Assembly: GCF_016863615.1 (NCBI RefSeq)
Contig: NZ_BOPF01000012.1
Location: 1-64,000, forward strand
Reading direction: 5' to 3'
Length of the DNA: 64,000 nucleotides
DNA from: Virgisporangium aliadipatigenens
GTDB taxonomy: Bacteria > Actinomycetota > Actinomycetes > Mycobacteriales > Micromonosporaceae
Positions 7,072 to 16,610 of this stretch are shown here, piece after piece. Made by a program: the position numbers and the translations under genes. The notes below the pieces were generated by a model. That model saw only the letters and a program-made list of their open reading frames with translations, did no database searches and was not told the origin of the DNA. Numbering within the stretch: position 1 is the stretch's first letter; each line of letters begins with the position of its first letter.

Positions 7072-8373
7072 ATGACGGCCACCGACGAGGTCGTGCGCAT
7101 CTGCCACGAACTCCTGCGCATCGACACCACCAACACGGGTGACCTCGCGACCACCGTGGGCGAGCGTGCCGCGGCGGAGTACGTGGCGGCCCAGCTCGAT
7201 GAGGTCGGTATCCACTCCGAGCTGCGCGAGAGCGCGCCGGGACGCACTTCTCTCGTGGCGCGCATCCCGGGTGCCGACAGCTCGCGGCCCGCGCTGCTCG
7301 TGCACGGGCACCTCGACGTGGTGCCGGCCGACCGGAGCGAGTGGTCCGTCGACCCGTTCTCCGGGGAGGAGAAGGACGGCTTCCTCTGGGGTCGCGGCGC
7401 CGTCGACATGAAGGACTTCGACGCCATGGTGCTCGCCGTGGTGCGGCAGTGGAAGCGCGAGGGGAAGGTGCCGCCGCGCGACCTCGTGCTCGCGTTCTTC
7501 GCCGACGAGGAGGCCGGTGGCAGCTACGGCGCGCATCACCTCGTGGAGACCGAGCCGGAGCTGTTCGAGGGTGTGACCGAGGCCGTCGGGGAGGTCGGCG
7601 GCTTCTCCTTCACCGTCGCCCGCGACCAGCGGATGTATCTCGTGGAGACGGCCGAGAAGGGGCTGCAGTGGCTGCGCGTGCACGCCCGCGGCCGTCCCGG
7701 GCACGGTTCGATGATCAACGATGACAACGCCATCACGGCCCTCGCCGAGGCCGTCGCGCGGGTCGGGCGGCACCGGTTCCCGATCCAGCTGACGCCGACC
7801 GTGCGGACGTTCCTCGAGCAGATCTCCGACGCGCTCGGCATCGAGCTGGACCCGGAGGACCCCGAGCCGACCATCGCCAAGCTCGGCACGCTGTCGGCCA
7901 TCATCGGCGCCACGATCCGTAACACCGCCAACCCCACCCGTCTCGACGCCGGCTACAAGGAGAACGTCATCCCGAGTCTGGCCACCGCGGCCATCGACTG
8001 CCGGGTGCTGCCCGGGCAGGAGGAGACGTTCCTCGAGCAGTTGCGCGTGGTGCTCGGCCCCGACCTGGACATCGAGTACGTGCAGAAGCAGCCGGGGCTG
8101 GAGACGTCGTTCGACGGGGCCCTGGTCGAGGCGATGATCGCGGCGCTGCGGGCCGAGGACCCGGGTGCGCGGGTCGCCCCGTACATGCTCTCCGGCGGTA
8201 CCGACGGCAAGGCGCTCGCGAAGCTCGGCATCCGGCATTTCGGGTTCGCTCCGTTGCGCCTGCCGGCCGATCTCAATTTCAGCGCGCTGTTTCACGGCAT
8301 TGACGAGCGCGTACCCGTGGACGGACTAAAGTTCGGCGTGCGGGTACTCGACCGCTTCCTCGCCGCCAGCTGA
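7072..8373 (+). CDS. M20/M25/M40 family zinc metallopeptidase
   Basis: A 433-residue cytoplasmic peptidase or amidohydrolase of the M20 family (dipeptidase, ArgE, DapE, carboxypeptidase group). Metal and catalytic residues are visible: GHLDVVP (His80, Asp82), GRGAVDMKD (bridging Asp), FFADEEAGG (catalytic Glu and metal Glu), and the late His in FHGIDERVP. The dimerisation lid lies in the middle third. Start ATG is preceded by GAAGGTGGG. The substrate cannot be fixed; neutral amino-acid dipeptides are usual for close actinobacterial homologues. It is followed after 32 bp by a conserved hypothetical gene and may be co-transcribed with it. Confidence 0.9.
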   Translation: MTATDEVVRICHELLRIDTTNTGDLATTVGERAAAEYVAAQLDEVGIHSELRESAPGRTSLVARIPGADSSRPALLVHGHLDVVPADRSEWSVDPFSGEEKDGFLWGRGAVDMKDFDAMVLAVVRQWKREGKVPPRDLVLAFFADEEAGGSYGAHHLVETEPELFEGVTEAVGEVGGFSFTVARDQRMYLVETAEKGLQWLRVHARGRPGHGSMINDDNAITALAEAVARVGRHRFPIQLTPTVRTFLEQISDALGIELDPEDPEPTIAKLGTLSAIIGATIRNTANPTRLDAGYKENVIPSLATAAIDCRVLPGQEETFLEQLRVVLGPDLDIEYVQKQPGLETSFDGALVEAMIAALRAEDPGARVAPYMLSGGTDGKALAKLGIRHFGFAPLRLPADLNFSALFHGIDERVPVDGLKFGVRVLDRFLAAS

Positions 8374-8405
8374 CGCCCCCCGAATCCTGCGAAGGGAAGC
8401 CCACC

Positions 8406-9092
8406 ATGACCGACCGGCACGCGGAGCTGGACACCGCCTTCGAGCGTGTGATCACCGCCGCCCGGGACCACCTGGCCGCCGTGCGCGCCGCCGACGGCCG
8501 CGCCGACGACGACGAGGTATGGCGGGCCTACGTGGAGCTCAACAACGCCTCGTTCGAGTACGACGAGCTGCTGCTCGACGCGTTCGGCGAGGTCACCCCG
8601 TGGGACGTCGACCCGATCGACCCGGACGAGGCCGACCGGCAGTTCGGGGTGGGGCTCGGCGGGGTGGACGGCAACGAGCCCGAGGACCCGCACGAGCACG
8701 TGATCTCCGTTCGGCAGCGCCGCGACTACCGGATCCCGAGCGTGACGGCGCTGCTGCGGCTGGCCGAGACCGCGCGGCGCACCACCGCGCAGGGCGGCGA
8801 CGAGCCGATCACGCCGGTGGAGACCGTCGGTGAGGCCGTTCTGGAGCTGATGCAGGCCGGCGACGTGTCGCTGAGCGCGCTGGACATCCCGGAGCTGGAG
8901 TCGCTCGACGGGGTCGTCGTCGTGGCCGAGGTCGGCAAGCCGCTGGATCCGGAGGCGTTCGACGACGCCGACGGCACGGGGCCGTTCGGGCTGGAGACGG
9001 GTGACCGGCTGGTGGACCGGCTGGACGAGCACGCCAACATCGACCTCGACGACGAGGAAGAGGTCGACCAGTCGGTGGCGCCGAAGGCGTAG
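8406..9092 (+). CDS. Conserved acidic hypothetical protein
   Basis: A 228-residue soluble protein rich in Asp and Glu, with an acidic C-terminal tail (DLDDEEEVD). No family signature is recognised. A helical N-terminus (FERVITAARDHLAAVR) is followed by a mixed region. The start ATG has GAAGGGA 7 nt upstream, a good ribosome site. Third-position G/C bias is strong, supporting real coding. It follows the M20 peptidase at 32 bp and probably shares its transcript. Confidence 0.75.
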   Translation: MTDRHAELDTAFERVITAARDHLAAVRAADGRADDDEVWRAYVELNNASFEYDELLLDAFGEVTPWDVDPIDPDEADRQFGVGLGGVDGNEPEDPHEHVISVRQRRDYRIPSVTALLRLAETARRTTAQGGDEPITPVETVGEAVLELMQAGDVSLSALDIPELESLDGVVVVAEVGKPLDPEAFDDADGTGPFGLETGDRLVDRLDEHANIDLDDEEEVDQSVAPKA

Positions 9093-9104
9093 GCGCCCCG
9101 GTCC

Positions 9105-9299
9105 TCAGTAGGAGAAGTCGGGCTGTGCCGGTTGGGCGGTGACCCGCCGGCGCAGTACCACCTGCCGGGTGCCGTCGCGGTAGAGGCGGACGCGGGCGAG
9201 TTCCCACCCGGCGTACTCGGCCTGGATCGTCAGCTGTGCCGCCGCGGTCAACCTGTCGACGTTTGACGGCAACCGCAGCGGCACGTATTCGTAATCCAT
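9105..9299 (-). CDS. DUF5703 family small protein
   Basis: A 64-residue protein beginning MDYEYVPLRLP, with an alpha/beta pattern and a central AEYAGWELARVRLY motif. This resembles the small actinobacterial DUF5703 proteins, whose function is unknown. The ATG at 9299 is preferred over an upstream in-frame start because homologues begin with MDYEY and AGGA lies 7 nt before it. It lies between convergent neighbours and runs toward the acidic hypothetical gene. Confidence 0.65.
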   Translation of the reverse strand: MDYEYVPLRLPSNVDRLTAAAQLTIQAEYAGWELARVRLYRDGTRQVVLRRRVTAQPAQPDFSY

Positions 9300-9341
9300 C
9301 TCCCGATCCTGCCGCGCCGTCGCGCCGGACACCAGCCCTGA

Positions 9342-10313
9342 TCAGGCCGGGCGTTCGGGGTAGCCCGTGTGGGGGAGGGAGACGTCGTCGAGGGCGGCGC
9401 GGATCTCGTAGGGCAGCTGGAGGCGTTCCGCCGACAGGGCGCCCACCAGTTGGCCCACCGTGCGGGCGCCGAGCAGGGTGGAGGCCACCCCGGGCCGGTC
9501 CCGCACCCAGGAGATCGCGACCTCGAGCGGGGCGACGCCCAGGCCGTCCGCGGCGGTCGAGACCGACTCGACGATGCCGCCGCAGCGGGCGTCGAGGTGC
9601 GGGTTGACGAACTCGGCGAGGTCCGGCGAGGCCGCGCGGGAGTCGGCCGGGATGCCGTAGCGGTACTTGCCGGTCAGCACGCCCCGGCCGAGCGGCGACC
9701 AGGCGATCAGGCTCATGCCGAGGGCCGCGCAGGCGGGCAGGACCTCGCGCTCGACCCCGCGTTCGACCAGGGAGTACTCCATCTGCGTGGAGATCAGTGG
9801 GGCGCGGGCCGGGCCGGCGGCCTGCACGGTCGCGGCGCGGGCCGTCTGCCACCCGCTGTAATTGGAGACGCCGACGTAGCGGGCCCGGCCGGAGAGCACG
9901 GCGTGGTCGAGCGCCGACAACGTCTCCTCAAGCGGCGTGTCTATGTCAAATCCATGCACTTGCCACAAATCGACGTAGTCGGTACCCAGTCGGCGGAGAG
10001 TGGCATCGAGCGAACGCAGCAGGTTCCCCCGCGAACAGTCGAAGCGGCGCCGCACCCCCGCCCGAAGCCCTGACTTGGCCGCCAGCACCACCTCGTCCCG
10101 CGGGACCAGCGCCTCCAGCAGGCTGCCCAACAGCGCCTCGGACTCGCCCTCGGCATAGACGTCAGCCGTGTCGATCAAGGTCCCGCCGGCGTCCATGAAC
10201 GTCTTGAGCTGCGCGGCAGCGTCATCGGGGTCACCGTCGACCCCCCAGGTCATCGTGCCGAGCGCCAACCGGGAGACCGCCAGCCCGCTTCGGCCAAGCG
10301 GTCGCTGCTGCAT
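9342..10313 (-). CDS. Aldo/keto reductase
   Basis: A 323-residue NADPH-dependent oxidoreductase with a (beta/alpha)8 barrel. The family tetrad is recognisable: Asp and Tyr in DTADVYAEGESE, Lys in VLAAKSG and His in WQVHGFD; the C-terminal cofactor part reads STLLGARTVGQL. It resembles the YghZ/KCNAB-like group that reduces small aldehydes and ketones. The ATG at 10313 is chosen because TATCGT lies 6 nt upstream (leaderless). It is divergent from the LLM oxidoreductase gene with a 97-bp gap. Confidence 0.88.
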   Translation of the reverse strand: MQQRPLGRSGLAVSRLALGTMTWGVDGDPDDAAAQLKTFMDAGGTLIDTADVYAEGESEALLGSLLEALVPRDEVVLAAKSGLRAGVRRRFDCSRGNLLRSLDATLRRLGTDYVDLWQVHGFDIDTPLEETLSALDHAVLSGRARYVGVSNYSGWQTARAATVQAAGPARAPLISTQMEYSLVERGVEREVLPACAALGMSLIAWSPLGRGVLTGKYRYGIPADSRAASPDLAEFVNPHLDARCGGIVESVSTAADGLGVAPLEVAISWVRDRPGVASTLLGARTVGQLVGALSAERLQLPYEIRAALDDVSLPHTGYPERPA

Positions 10314-10319
10314 GGCGAC

Positions 10320-10325
10320 ACGATA
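10320..10325 (-). promoter_or_regulatory. -10 element, leaderless promoter of the aldo/keto reductase
   Basis: On the minus strand TATCGT is followed by 6 nt and the ATG at 10313. No Shine-Dalgarno sequence is present. Confidence 0.5.
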
Positions 10326-10410
10326 CGGCCACCACAGCGCCACGCCGTGCAGGTCGACGCCCGGATACCCTCAGTTCGACCCTCGCCGCCCCATGTCCTC
10401 CGGAGGAACG

Positions 10411-11463
10411 ATGCGACTCGGAGTGAACCTCGGATACCTCTCCGGCGCCGCCCCGCCCGAGGACCGGCTGGCCGTCGCGCGGGAAGCCGACCGGCTCGGA
10501 TACGCCGTCGCCTGGGTCGCCGAGGCGTACGGCTCCGACGCCGCCACCATGCTCGCCTGGGTCGCCGCCCAGACCGAACGCATCGACATCGGCTCGGCCA
10601 TCTTCCAGATCCCCGGTCGCACCCCGGCCATGACGGCCATGACCGCCACCGGGCTCGACCTGTTATCCGGCGGCCGGTTCCGGCTCGGGCTCGGCGTCTC
10701 CGGGCCGCAGGTCGTCGAGGGGTGGCACGGGGTGCCGTTCGCCAGGCCGCTGGCGCGCACCCGCGAGTACGTCGAGATCGTGCGCAAGGCGCTCGGCCGC
10801 GAGACGGTCACCTACGACGGGGAGTTCTACACGTTGCCGCTGCCGGGCGGGCCGGGCAAGCCGCTGCGGCTCATGGTCCACCCCGTGCGGCCACAGGTAC
10901 CGATCTACCTCGCCGCCGTGGGGCCGAAGAACCTGGAACTCGCCGGCGAGATCGCCGACGGATGGCTGGCGATCTTCTTCGCGCCGGAGTTCGGCGGCGA
11001 ACTGCTCGCCAACGTGCGCACCGGCCGCGAGAAGGTCGGCAAGACGCTCGACGGGTTCGACGTGGTGCCCTCGGTGCCGGTGGTGTTCGGGCCCGACCCC
11101 GCCGCCTGCGCCGACCCGGTGCGCCCCTACGCCGCCCTGTACGTCGGCGGCATGGGCAGCCGCGAGAAGAACTTCTACAACCGGCTCGCGACCCGCATGG
11201 GCTACGGCGACGCGGCCCGCGAGATCCAGGACCTGTACCTGGCCAAGAAGCACCGCGACGCGGCGGCGGCCGTGCCGCTGGAGTTCCTCGACCGCACCGC
11301 CCTGCTCGGCCCCGTCGAGCGCGTCGCCGAACGCCTGCACGCCTACGCGGACGCGGGAGTGACCACACTCAACGTGAGCATTTACGGCAATGACACCGAG
11401 CAGCGCGTCCAGCAACTGCGGCTGATGGTCGAGGCACTGGAGAAGTCCGGCCTCGGAGAGTGA
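10411..11463 (+). CDS. LLM class F420-dependent oxidoreductase
   Basis: A 350-residue luciferase-like monooxygenase fold enzyme of the F420-using branch common in actinomycetes. Seen: MRLGVNLGYLSG at the N-terminus, the strand/helix pattern of a TIM barrel, a GGRFRLGLGVSGPQVVEGWHG segment characteristic of the family, and VPIYLAAVGPKNLELAGEIADGW. It would transfer hydride between F420H2 and an unknown substrate. The ATG is preceded by GGAGGA at 10402-10407. The gene is probably monocistronic: the Hsp70-type gene 99 bp downstream has its own ribosome site. Confidence 0.88.
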   Translation: MRLGVNLGYLSGAAPPEDRLAVAREADRLGYAVAWVAEAYGSDAATMLAWVAAQTERIDIGSAIFQIPGRTPAMTAMTATGLDLLSGGRFRLGLGVSGPQVVEGWHGVPFARPLARTREYVEIVRKALGRETVTYDGEFYTLPLPGGPGKPLRLMVHPVRPQVPIYLAAVGPKNLELAGEIADGWLAIFFAPEFGGELLANVRTGREKVGKTLDGFDVVPSVPVVFGPDPAACADPVRPYAALYVGGMGSREKNFYNRLATRMGYGDAAREIQDLYLAKKHRDAAAAVPLEFLDRTALLGPVERVAERLHAYADAGVTTLNVSIYGNDTEQRVQQLRLMVEALEKSGLGE

Positions 11464-11562
11464 TCATCAGAACATGAGAGAGGCGCGCGCCGGGGCGACC
11501 GGCGTGTGTCGGGACCCCGTACGCTCGGGCGCGGTTCTACCGACGTAGGGGAGGGCGGCGCT

Positions 11563-14500
11563 TTGGCCATCGGTGGTGACGCGGCGGGCTATCGGCTGGG
11601 GATCGACTTCGGCACGTCGACGACCGTCGCGTTCCTCATGGGACCGGACGGGCACGCCCAACCGCTGCTCTTCGACGCCACGCCGGTGCTGCCCTCCGGC
11701 GTCTACGCCGGCGGCACCCCGCTGCTGACCGGCGCCGACGCCGAACGGGCCGCCGCGGCCGACCCGGACAACTTCGAGCCGCACCCCAAGCACCACGTCG
11801 ACGACCCCGGCGCGGTCGAACTGCTCGCCGCCGTGTTCGCCCGGGTCGCCGCCGAGGTCGCACTCGTCGTCGACGGGCTGCCCGGCCGGACGGTGATCAC
11901 GCACCCGGCGGTGTGGAGCCGTTCCCGGCTGGCCGTTCTGGTCGACGCCGCCCGCCGGGCCCGTCTCGACGGCATCAAGATCGTCCCCGAACCGGTTGCC
12001 GCCGCCTCACACTTCGTCACCGACCTCGGCGGCAGCCTCCCGGCCGGCCGCTGCCTCATCGTGTACGACCTCGGCGCCGGCAGCTTCGACGTCAGCGTGA
12101 TCCGGCGCACCTCCGACGGCTTCGGGGTCGCGGCGGCCGGCAGCCTCGGCGACGCCGGCGGACTCGGCCTCGACGGCGCGATCATCAGCCACCTGCGCAC
12201 CCTCACCGGCGCCGACCCCGCCGTCTGGACCCGACTCGAGCACCCCCGCACCGCCGACGACACCCGCGACCGCCACGCCCTGTGGCGCTCCGTGCGCATC
12301 TCGCGCGAACAGCTCACCCGCCAGAGCGCCGCCGCCGTGGAGGTGCCCGGCCTCGCCGGCGAGCCGCACCTCACCCGCGAGGACGTCGACCGGATCATCG
12401 GGCCGGTGCTCGAACGCACCGTCACCCTCACCGTCAACACGCTGCGCACTTCCGGCATCGCCCGCGAGGACGTGGCCGGCGTCCTGCTCGTGGGCGGCGC
12501 GACGCGCACGCCGCTCGTGGCCGCCCTGCTGGCCCGCACCCTCAACATCGCCCCCACCACCCTCGAACAGCCCGAGACGGTGACGGCGGTCGGCGCACTG
12601 CGGGCACCGACCAAGTTCCCGCCGGGGGAGGAGCCCGGTCCGGCCCACGCCGCGCCGGGTGTCGCCGCCGGGGATCCGGACGGGCCCTCCGGCGCACACG
12701 CGGCGCCCGTGTCCCCCACGACGGTGCCGGGAACGGCCGCCGGCTCCGCCGCCGTGTCGGGCTCCGCGTCCGTGCCCGGAGCGGTGTCGGGCTCCGCGTC
12801 CGTACCGGGGGCCCTCGGGGTGGCGGCCGCGGCTGCCGCTGCCGTGCCGTCGCAGCGGGACGGCGGGGAGCCGGACCTCGCGGATCGATCGGGCGAGGGC
12901 GGGGCGGGCTTCGGGCCGCCGGTCGCGGAATCCGCATCGCCCTTCGCGGCCTCCGCGCCGCCGCCCTTCGTGCCGCCCGCCCCCGACGGGGAGGCTCCGG
13001 CTTTTCCTTCGGCGGGTGCTGCTTCCGGTGGGCTGTCCGACGGTGTCGGCTCGCGCGGGTATGCGGCTCATGGCGAGCCGGGTGACGGGGCGGGGCGTGC
13101 GCCCGCCGGCTACGGGCCGGACCTCGTGCCGCCTGCACCGGACGGGGAGGCTCCGGGTTTCCCTTCGGCGGGTGCTGCTTCCGGTGGGCTGTCCGACGGT
13201 GTCGGCTCGCGCGGGTATGCGACTCACGGCGAGCCGGCCTACGGACCGGATCTCGCGCCGGGTGATGGTCCCGGGCATGTGCCTGACGGGACCGGCTTCC
13301 CGCCGGGCGCCGATGCGGGGCTCGTGCCTCCCGGCTACGGGCCGGACTTCGCGCCGGGTGATGGTCCCGGCCGTGAGCCCGGCGGCTTCGGTCCCGACGG
13401 GCCGGCCTACCCGCCGGGTGACGGCCCGGAGCGTGCGCCCGAGGGCTACCGGCCCGACGGCTCCGGCTTCCCCCCGGCGAGCGACGCTCCGGGACGCGCA
13501 TCCGTCCGCTACGGCCCCGACGGCCCGGGCCTCCCGACCGGCGAGAGCAGCGGCCCGGTGGTAGCCGGCGCAGCGGCGGAGGCGCCCCCGCCGGGCCGGA
13601 CGTACGGCCGCCGCCCGGAAGAGCCGCACGCGGACGACGCGACCCACGTGGACCGGCCCGACGCGGGCGCATACGCCGACGACGCGACCTACATCGACCG
13701 CCCGACGGCCGGCCGCCACCTGCCGGGCCCGCGCGACGGCGACGGCTACGACGCCGGGCCGTACGAGCGCGGCCCGCACGGCCCGAGCCCGCGCCACGGT
13801 GTCCCGCAGGTCCCGGGGCCGCAGGACGCAGCTCCGTACGACAGCGGCCCGCACGGCCCCAGTCCACGCCACGGCGTGCCGCGGATCCCGGGTCCGGACG
13901 ACGCCGCTCCGCGCGATCCCGGTCCGTTCCGCGAGGCGCCCTTCGACGGTGGCCGCCACGGCGCCGACCCGCGCGATCCCGGTCCGGTCGCCGGCGGTGT
14001 CTACAACGGCGGCTTCGAGGCCCCGCCCGCGCGCGATGCCGCTCGCGGTCACCACTCCGGTGGTGTCTACAACGGCGGCTTCCAGCCTCCGGTCCCCCAG
14101 GACGACCCAAGTGACGGCGGTCGGCGCGATCCGGGTCCGCCCGCCGGTGGTGTGTACAACGGCGCCTTCCAGCCCCCGTCTTCGCAGGACGACGACGACC
14201 CACGCGACGGCGGTCCGCGTGATCCGGGTCCGCCCGGCGGTGGCGTTTACGACGGTGGCTTCCGGGCGGCGTTCCCGGCCGGTGCCGGGCCGCGCGATGA
14301 GGCGCCGGAGGACGGCGGTCGCCGCGGCGGCGGTCCGCGTGATCCGGGTCCGCCCGCCGGTGGTGTGTACAACGGTGGCTTCCAGGCGCCGTTCCCGGCC
14401 GGTGCCGGGCCGCGTGACGAGGCTCCGGAGGACCGTGGCCGCCACGATCCCGGCCCGCCTCCCGGCGGCGTCCACCACGCCCCCTACGCCGGCGCTGCGC

Positions 14501-15786
14501 CCGACGATGACGACGCCACCTGGATCGAACAGCTGCGCGCCCCCGCGTCGGCCGACGACGACCTGACCGGCGGAGCGTTCCCGCCTCCGGCGCAGCCCCA
14601 AGCGCCCGGGGTCGCCCGCCCGGTGGAGCCCGGCGTCTACGGCGCCCAGGCCCGTGTCCCCGCGCCGGGCGCCCCCGTTGCACCCGTAGCGGCGGCCGCC
14701 GCCCCGCCGCCGTTCCCGCCCGGCGGGTATCCGCCCGAACGCCGAGGAGACCCGCACGTGCCGGCCGAACTGCTGGGCCACCCCGACGACCGGCCGCTGG
14801 CCCCGGGGGACTACGCCGAACGCGAACAGCAGGAGCCGGCCGAGGACCCGAACGCCCGCGTGAAGGGGTTCGCGGCGATCGGCACCCTCGCCGTGCTGGT
14901 GCTGGTGTGCGCGATCATGATCCTGCTGTTCCCGGACGACCCGGACCCGGCGAAGATGACCTGGTCCGAGGTGATGGTGCTGGGCATCGTCCAGGGGCTG
15001 ACGGAGTTCCTGCCGGTGTCGTCGTCGGCGCACCTGCGCATCACGTCGGCGATCTTCTTCGACCGGGACGCCGGGGCGTCGTTCACGGCGGTGACGCAGC
15101 TGGGTACCGAGGCGGCCGTGCTGCTGTACTTCGCCAAGGACCTGTGGCGGATCGCGTCGGCGTGGGCCATGGGCCTGTTCGACAAGGAACGCCGGGACCA
15201 GGACTACCGCATGGGCTGGTACATCGGCCTGGGCACCATCCCGATCGGCGTGTTCGGGCTGCTGTTCAAGGACGAGATCCGTTCCGGGGCGCGCAACCTG
15301 TGGCTGGTCGGCTCCACGCTGATCATCTTCGCGATCATCCTGGGCGTCGCCGAGAAGGTCGGCGCCAAGGAACGCCCGCTGGAGCGCTTCGGGGTGAAGG
15401 ACGCGGTCGGGATGGGCGCGGCGCAGGCGATGGCCCTGGTGCCGGGCGTGTCCCGCTCGGGCGGCACGACGACGGCCGGCCTGTTCCTGGGGCTGACCCG
15501 GGAGGCGGCGACGCGCTACTCGTTCCTGCTGGCGATCCCGGCGGTGGTGCTGTCCGGGCTGTTCGAGCTGGAGAACGTCTTCAACCCCGAGCAGGGCGGC
15601 ATCGCGCCGAGCGGCCTGCAGATGGGCGTGGCGACGCTGGTGGCGTTCGGGCTCGGGTACGCCTCCATCGCCTGGCTGCTCGGCTACGTGGCCAAGCACA
15701 CGATGTACGTCTTCGTCGGCTACCGGATCGTGCTGGGCCTGCTCGTCTTCGGCCTCCTGGCGGCCAACGTGATCTCCGCGACGTGA
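11563..15786 (+). CDS. Hsp70-type ATPase with Pro/Gly-rich repeat linker, membrane helix and in-frame UppP module
   Basis: One open frame of 1407 residues. Residues 1-350 are an Hsp70/actin-type ATPase (GIDFGTSTT phosphate 1, [11 protein letters not shown] phosphate 2, [12 protein letters not shown] adenosine motif) without a normal substrate-binding domain. Residues about 350-1100 are a disordered Pro/Gly/Asp linker with tandem repeats. A hydrophobic helix follows at about 1102-1124. From residue 1132 the frame is a full UppP. Start is the TTG at 11563, preceded by GGGGAGGG. The join is odd: in the +1 frame the sequence before 14956 would end Arg-Thr-Arg-Arg-Arg then TGA overlapping the UppP ATG, so a 1-nt indel may have fused two coupled genes. 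A true fusion is also possible. Confidence 0.75.
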   Translation: MAIGGDAAGYRLGIDFGTSTTVAFLMGPDGHAQPLLFDATPVLPSGVYAGGTPLLTGADAERAAAADPDNFEPHPKHHVDDPGAVELLAAVFARVAAEVALVVDGLPGRTVITHPAVWSRSRLAVLVDAARRARLDGIKIVPEPVAAASHFVTDLGGSLPAGRCLIVYDLGAGSFDVSVIRRTSDGFGVAAAGSLGDAGGLGLDGAIISHLRTLTGADPAVWTRLEHPRTADDTRDRHALWRSVRISREQLTRQSAAAVEVPGLAGEPHLTREDVDRIIGPVLERTVTLTVNTLRTSGIAREDVAGVLLVGGATRTPLVAALLARTLNIAPTTLEQPETVTAVGALRAPTKFPPGEEPGPAHAAPGVAAGDPDGPSGAHAAPVSPTTVPGTAAGSAAVSGSASVPGAVSGSASVPGALGVAAAAAAAVPSQRDGGEPDLADRSGEGGAGFGPPVAESASPFAASAPPPFVPPAPDGEAPAFPSAGAASGGLSDGVGSRGYAAHGEPGDGAGRAPAGYGPDLVPPAPDGEAPGFPSAGAASGGLSDGVGSRGYATHGEPAYGPDLAPGDGPGHVPDGTGFPPGADAGLVPPGYGPDFAPGDGPGREPGGFGPDGPAYPPGDGPERAPEGYRPDGSGFPPASDAPGRASVRYGPDGPGLPTGESSGPVVAGAAAEAPPPGRTYGRRPEEPHADDATHVDRPDAGAYADDATYIDRPTAGRHLPGPRDGDGYDAGPYERGPHGPSPRHGVPQVPGPQDAAPYDSGPHGPSPRHGVPRIPGPDDAAPRDPGPFREAPFDGGRHGADPRDPGPVAGGVYNGGFEAPPARDAARGHHSGGVYNGGFQPPVPQDDPSDGGRRDPGPPAGGVYNGAFQPPSSQDDDDPRDGGPRDPGPPGGGVYDGGFRAAFPAGAGPRDEAPEDGGRRGGGPRDPGPPAGGVYNGGFQAPFPAGAGPRDEAPEDRGRHDPGPPPGGVHHAPYAGAAPDDDDATWIEQLRAPASADDDLTGGAFPPPAQPQAPGVARPVEPGVYGAQARVPAPGAPVAPVAAAAAPPPFPPGGYPPERRGDPHVPAELLGHPDDRPLAPGDYAEREQQEPAEDPNARVKGFAAIGTLAVLVLVCAIMILLFPDDPDPAKMTWSEVMVLGIVQGLTEFLPVSSSAHLRITSAIFFDRDAGASFTAVTQLGTEAAVLLYFAKDLWRIASAWAMGLFDKERRDQDYRMGWYIGLGTIPIGVFGLLFKDEIRSGARNLWLVGSTLIIFAIILGVAEKVGAKERPLERFGVKDAVGMGAAQAMALVPGVSRSGGTTTAGLFLGLTREAATRYSFLLAIPAVVLSGLFELENVFNPEQGGIAPSGLQMGVATLVAFGLGYASIAWLLGYVAKHTMYVFVGYRIVLGLLVFGLLAANVISAT
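12985..14480. repeat. In-frame tandem repeats in the Hsp70 linker
   Basis: Two repeat families are visible. An about 90-bp block ([24 protein letters not shown]) occurs at 12985 and 13141, 156 bp apart. Further on, GGVY(N/D)G(G/A)F occurs five times plus a degenerate sixth between about 13990 and 14480, each after DPGP(P/V); the blocks at 14221 and 14341 are nearly identical over about 100 bp with a 120-bp period. Periods are multiples of three, so the repeats keep the frame. Confidence 0.85.
14956..15786 (+). CDS. uppP: Undecaprenyl-diphosphatase module (same frame as the Hsp70-type gene; possible separate start)
   Basis: A complete 276-residue UppP/BacA: it removes a phosphate from undecaprenyl diphosphate to recycle the lipid carrier for cell-wall polymers and gives bacitracin tolerance. 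Box 1 reads [14 protein letters not shown] and box 2 reads [13 protein letters not shown]; about seven hydrophobic segments follow family spacing. It is of normal length when begun at the ATG 14956 (MTWSEV), where family members start. No strong Shine-Dalgarno sequence is upstream, as expected for a gene once coupled to its predecessor by an ATGA overlap. The enzyme identity is secure; whether it is made separately or only as the C-terminus of the 1407-residue protein is open. Confidence 0.88.
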   Translation: MTWSEVMVLGIVQGLTEFLPVSSSAHLRITSAIFFDRDAGASFTAVTQLGTEAAVLLYFAKDLWRIASAWAMGLFDKERRDQDYRMGWYIGLGTIPIGVFGLLFKDEIRSGARNLWLVGSTLIIFAIILGVAEKVGAKERPLERFGVKDAVGMGAAQAMALVPGVSRSGGTTTAGLFLGLTREAATRYSFLLAIPAVVLSGLFELENVFNPEQGGIAPSGLQMGVATLVAFGLGYASIAWLLGYVAKHTMYVFVGYRIVLGLLVFGLLAANVISAT

Positions 15787-15865
15787 GCGGGGCGGCGACC
15801 GGCGTGGGCGGGGCCGTGGCCATCCTGGTCTGCGCGACATGAGCGGGGCCACCCGCGGGACCGGC

Positions 15866-15871
15866 TAGGCT
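15866..15871 (+). promoter_or_regulatory. -10 element before the histidine phosphatase gene
   Basis: TAGGCT lies 8 nt before the GTG at 15880 with no ribosome site between, fitting a nearly leaderless promoter. The 93-bp gap after UppP also holds a 16-bp direct repeat (GCGACRTGAGCGGGGC at 15778 and 15834). Confidence 0.45.
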
Positions 15872-15879
15872 TCCACTCC

Positions 15880-16572
15880 GTGGCGACCCTCCTCCTCCTG
15901 CGGCACGGCCGGACGACCAGCAACGCGGCGGGCACGCTCGCCGGTCGCCAGCCGATCGCGCTCGACGAGGCCGGCGAGGCACAGGCCCGTGCCGTGGGCG
16001 AACGCCTCGCCGCCCTGCCGCTGGCCGCCGTCGTCAGCAGTCCGCTGGCGCGCTGCCGCCAGACGCTCAGCCTCGCCCTGCCGCAGGCCCGCCCCGCCGT
16101 CGACGAACGCTTCACCGAGTGCGGCTACGGCGACTGGACCGGCCGGCCGCTGAAGGAGCTGGCGAAGGATCCCCTGTGGAAGGTCGTGCAGGCGCATCCG
16201 TCGGCGGTGACGTTCCCCGGCGGGGAGGCGATGGCCGCGATGGCCGCGCGTGGTGTGGCGGCGGTGCGTGAGTGGGACGCCACCGTCACCGCCGAACGGG
16301 GTCCCGACGCGCTCTGGCTGGCCTGCAGCCACGGCGATGTGATCAAGGCCATCGTGGCCGACGCGATGGGGCTGCACCTGGACCAGTTCCAACGGATCGT
16401 GGCGGACCCGGCGTCGCTGACGGTCATCCGGTACACCGCCACCCGGCCGTTCGTCGTGCGGTTGAACGACACCGGCGGCGATCTCGCTTCGCTCGTTCCC
16501 CCGAAAAAGACCCGGCGGAGGAGAAACCCGGCGCCGTCGTCGGACGCCGCGGTCGGCGGAGGCGCGGGCTGA
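15880..16572 (+). CDS. Histidine phosphatase family protein (MSMEG_4193 type)
   Basis: A 230-residue phosphoglycerate-mutase-like phosphatase. The catalytic RHG motif is in LLLRHGRTTSN at the N-terminus, an Arg lies in SSPLARCRQT, an acidic residue in FTECGYGDW and the second His in CSHGD. The C-terminal 30 residues are basic and probably disordered. It belongs to the actinobacterial MSMEG_4193 group, which always precedes DUF3090 and SCO1664-type genes, as here. The physiological substrate is not known. The GTG start is supported by the RHG position and the upstream TAGGCT. Confidence 0.87.
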   Translation: MATLLLLRHGRTTSNAAGTLAGRQPIALDEAGEAQARAVGERLAALPLAAVVSSPLARCRQTLSLALPQARPAVDERFTECGYGDWTGRPLKELAKDPLWKVVQAHPSAVTFPGGEAMAAMAARGVAAVREWDATVTAERGPDALWLACSHGDVIKAIVADAMGLHLDQFQRIVADPASLTVIRYTATRPFVVRLNDTGGDLASLVPPKKTRRRRNPAPSSDAAVGGGAG

Positions 16573-16597
16573 CGCGACGCGCGGACGTCCGGACGGA

Positions 16598-16603
16598 TAT
16601 CGT
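16598..16603 (+). promoter_or_regulatory. -10 element, leaderless promoter of the DUF3090 gene
   Basis: TATCGT is followed by 7 nt and the ATG at 16611; no ribosome site is present between the phosphatase stop and this start. Confidence 0.45.
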
Positions 16604-16610
16604 CGTGGGT

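Noticed and set aside
12007-15852. A 1281-codon minus-strand open frame opposite the Hsp70-UppP gene
   Set aside because: Stop codons are rare on both strands in GC-rich repeats; the plus strand has the ATPase and UppP motifs.
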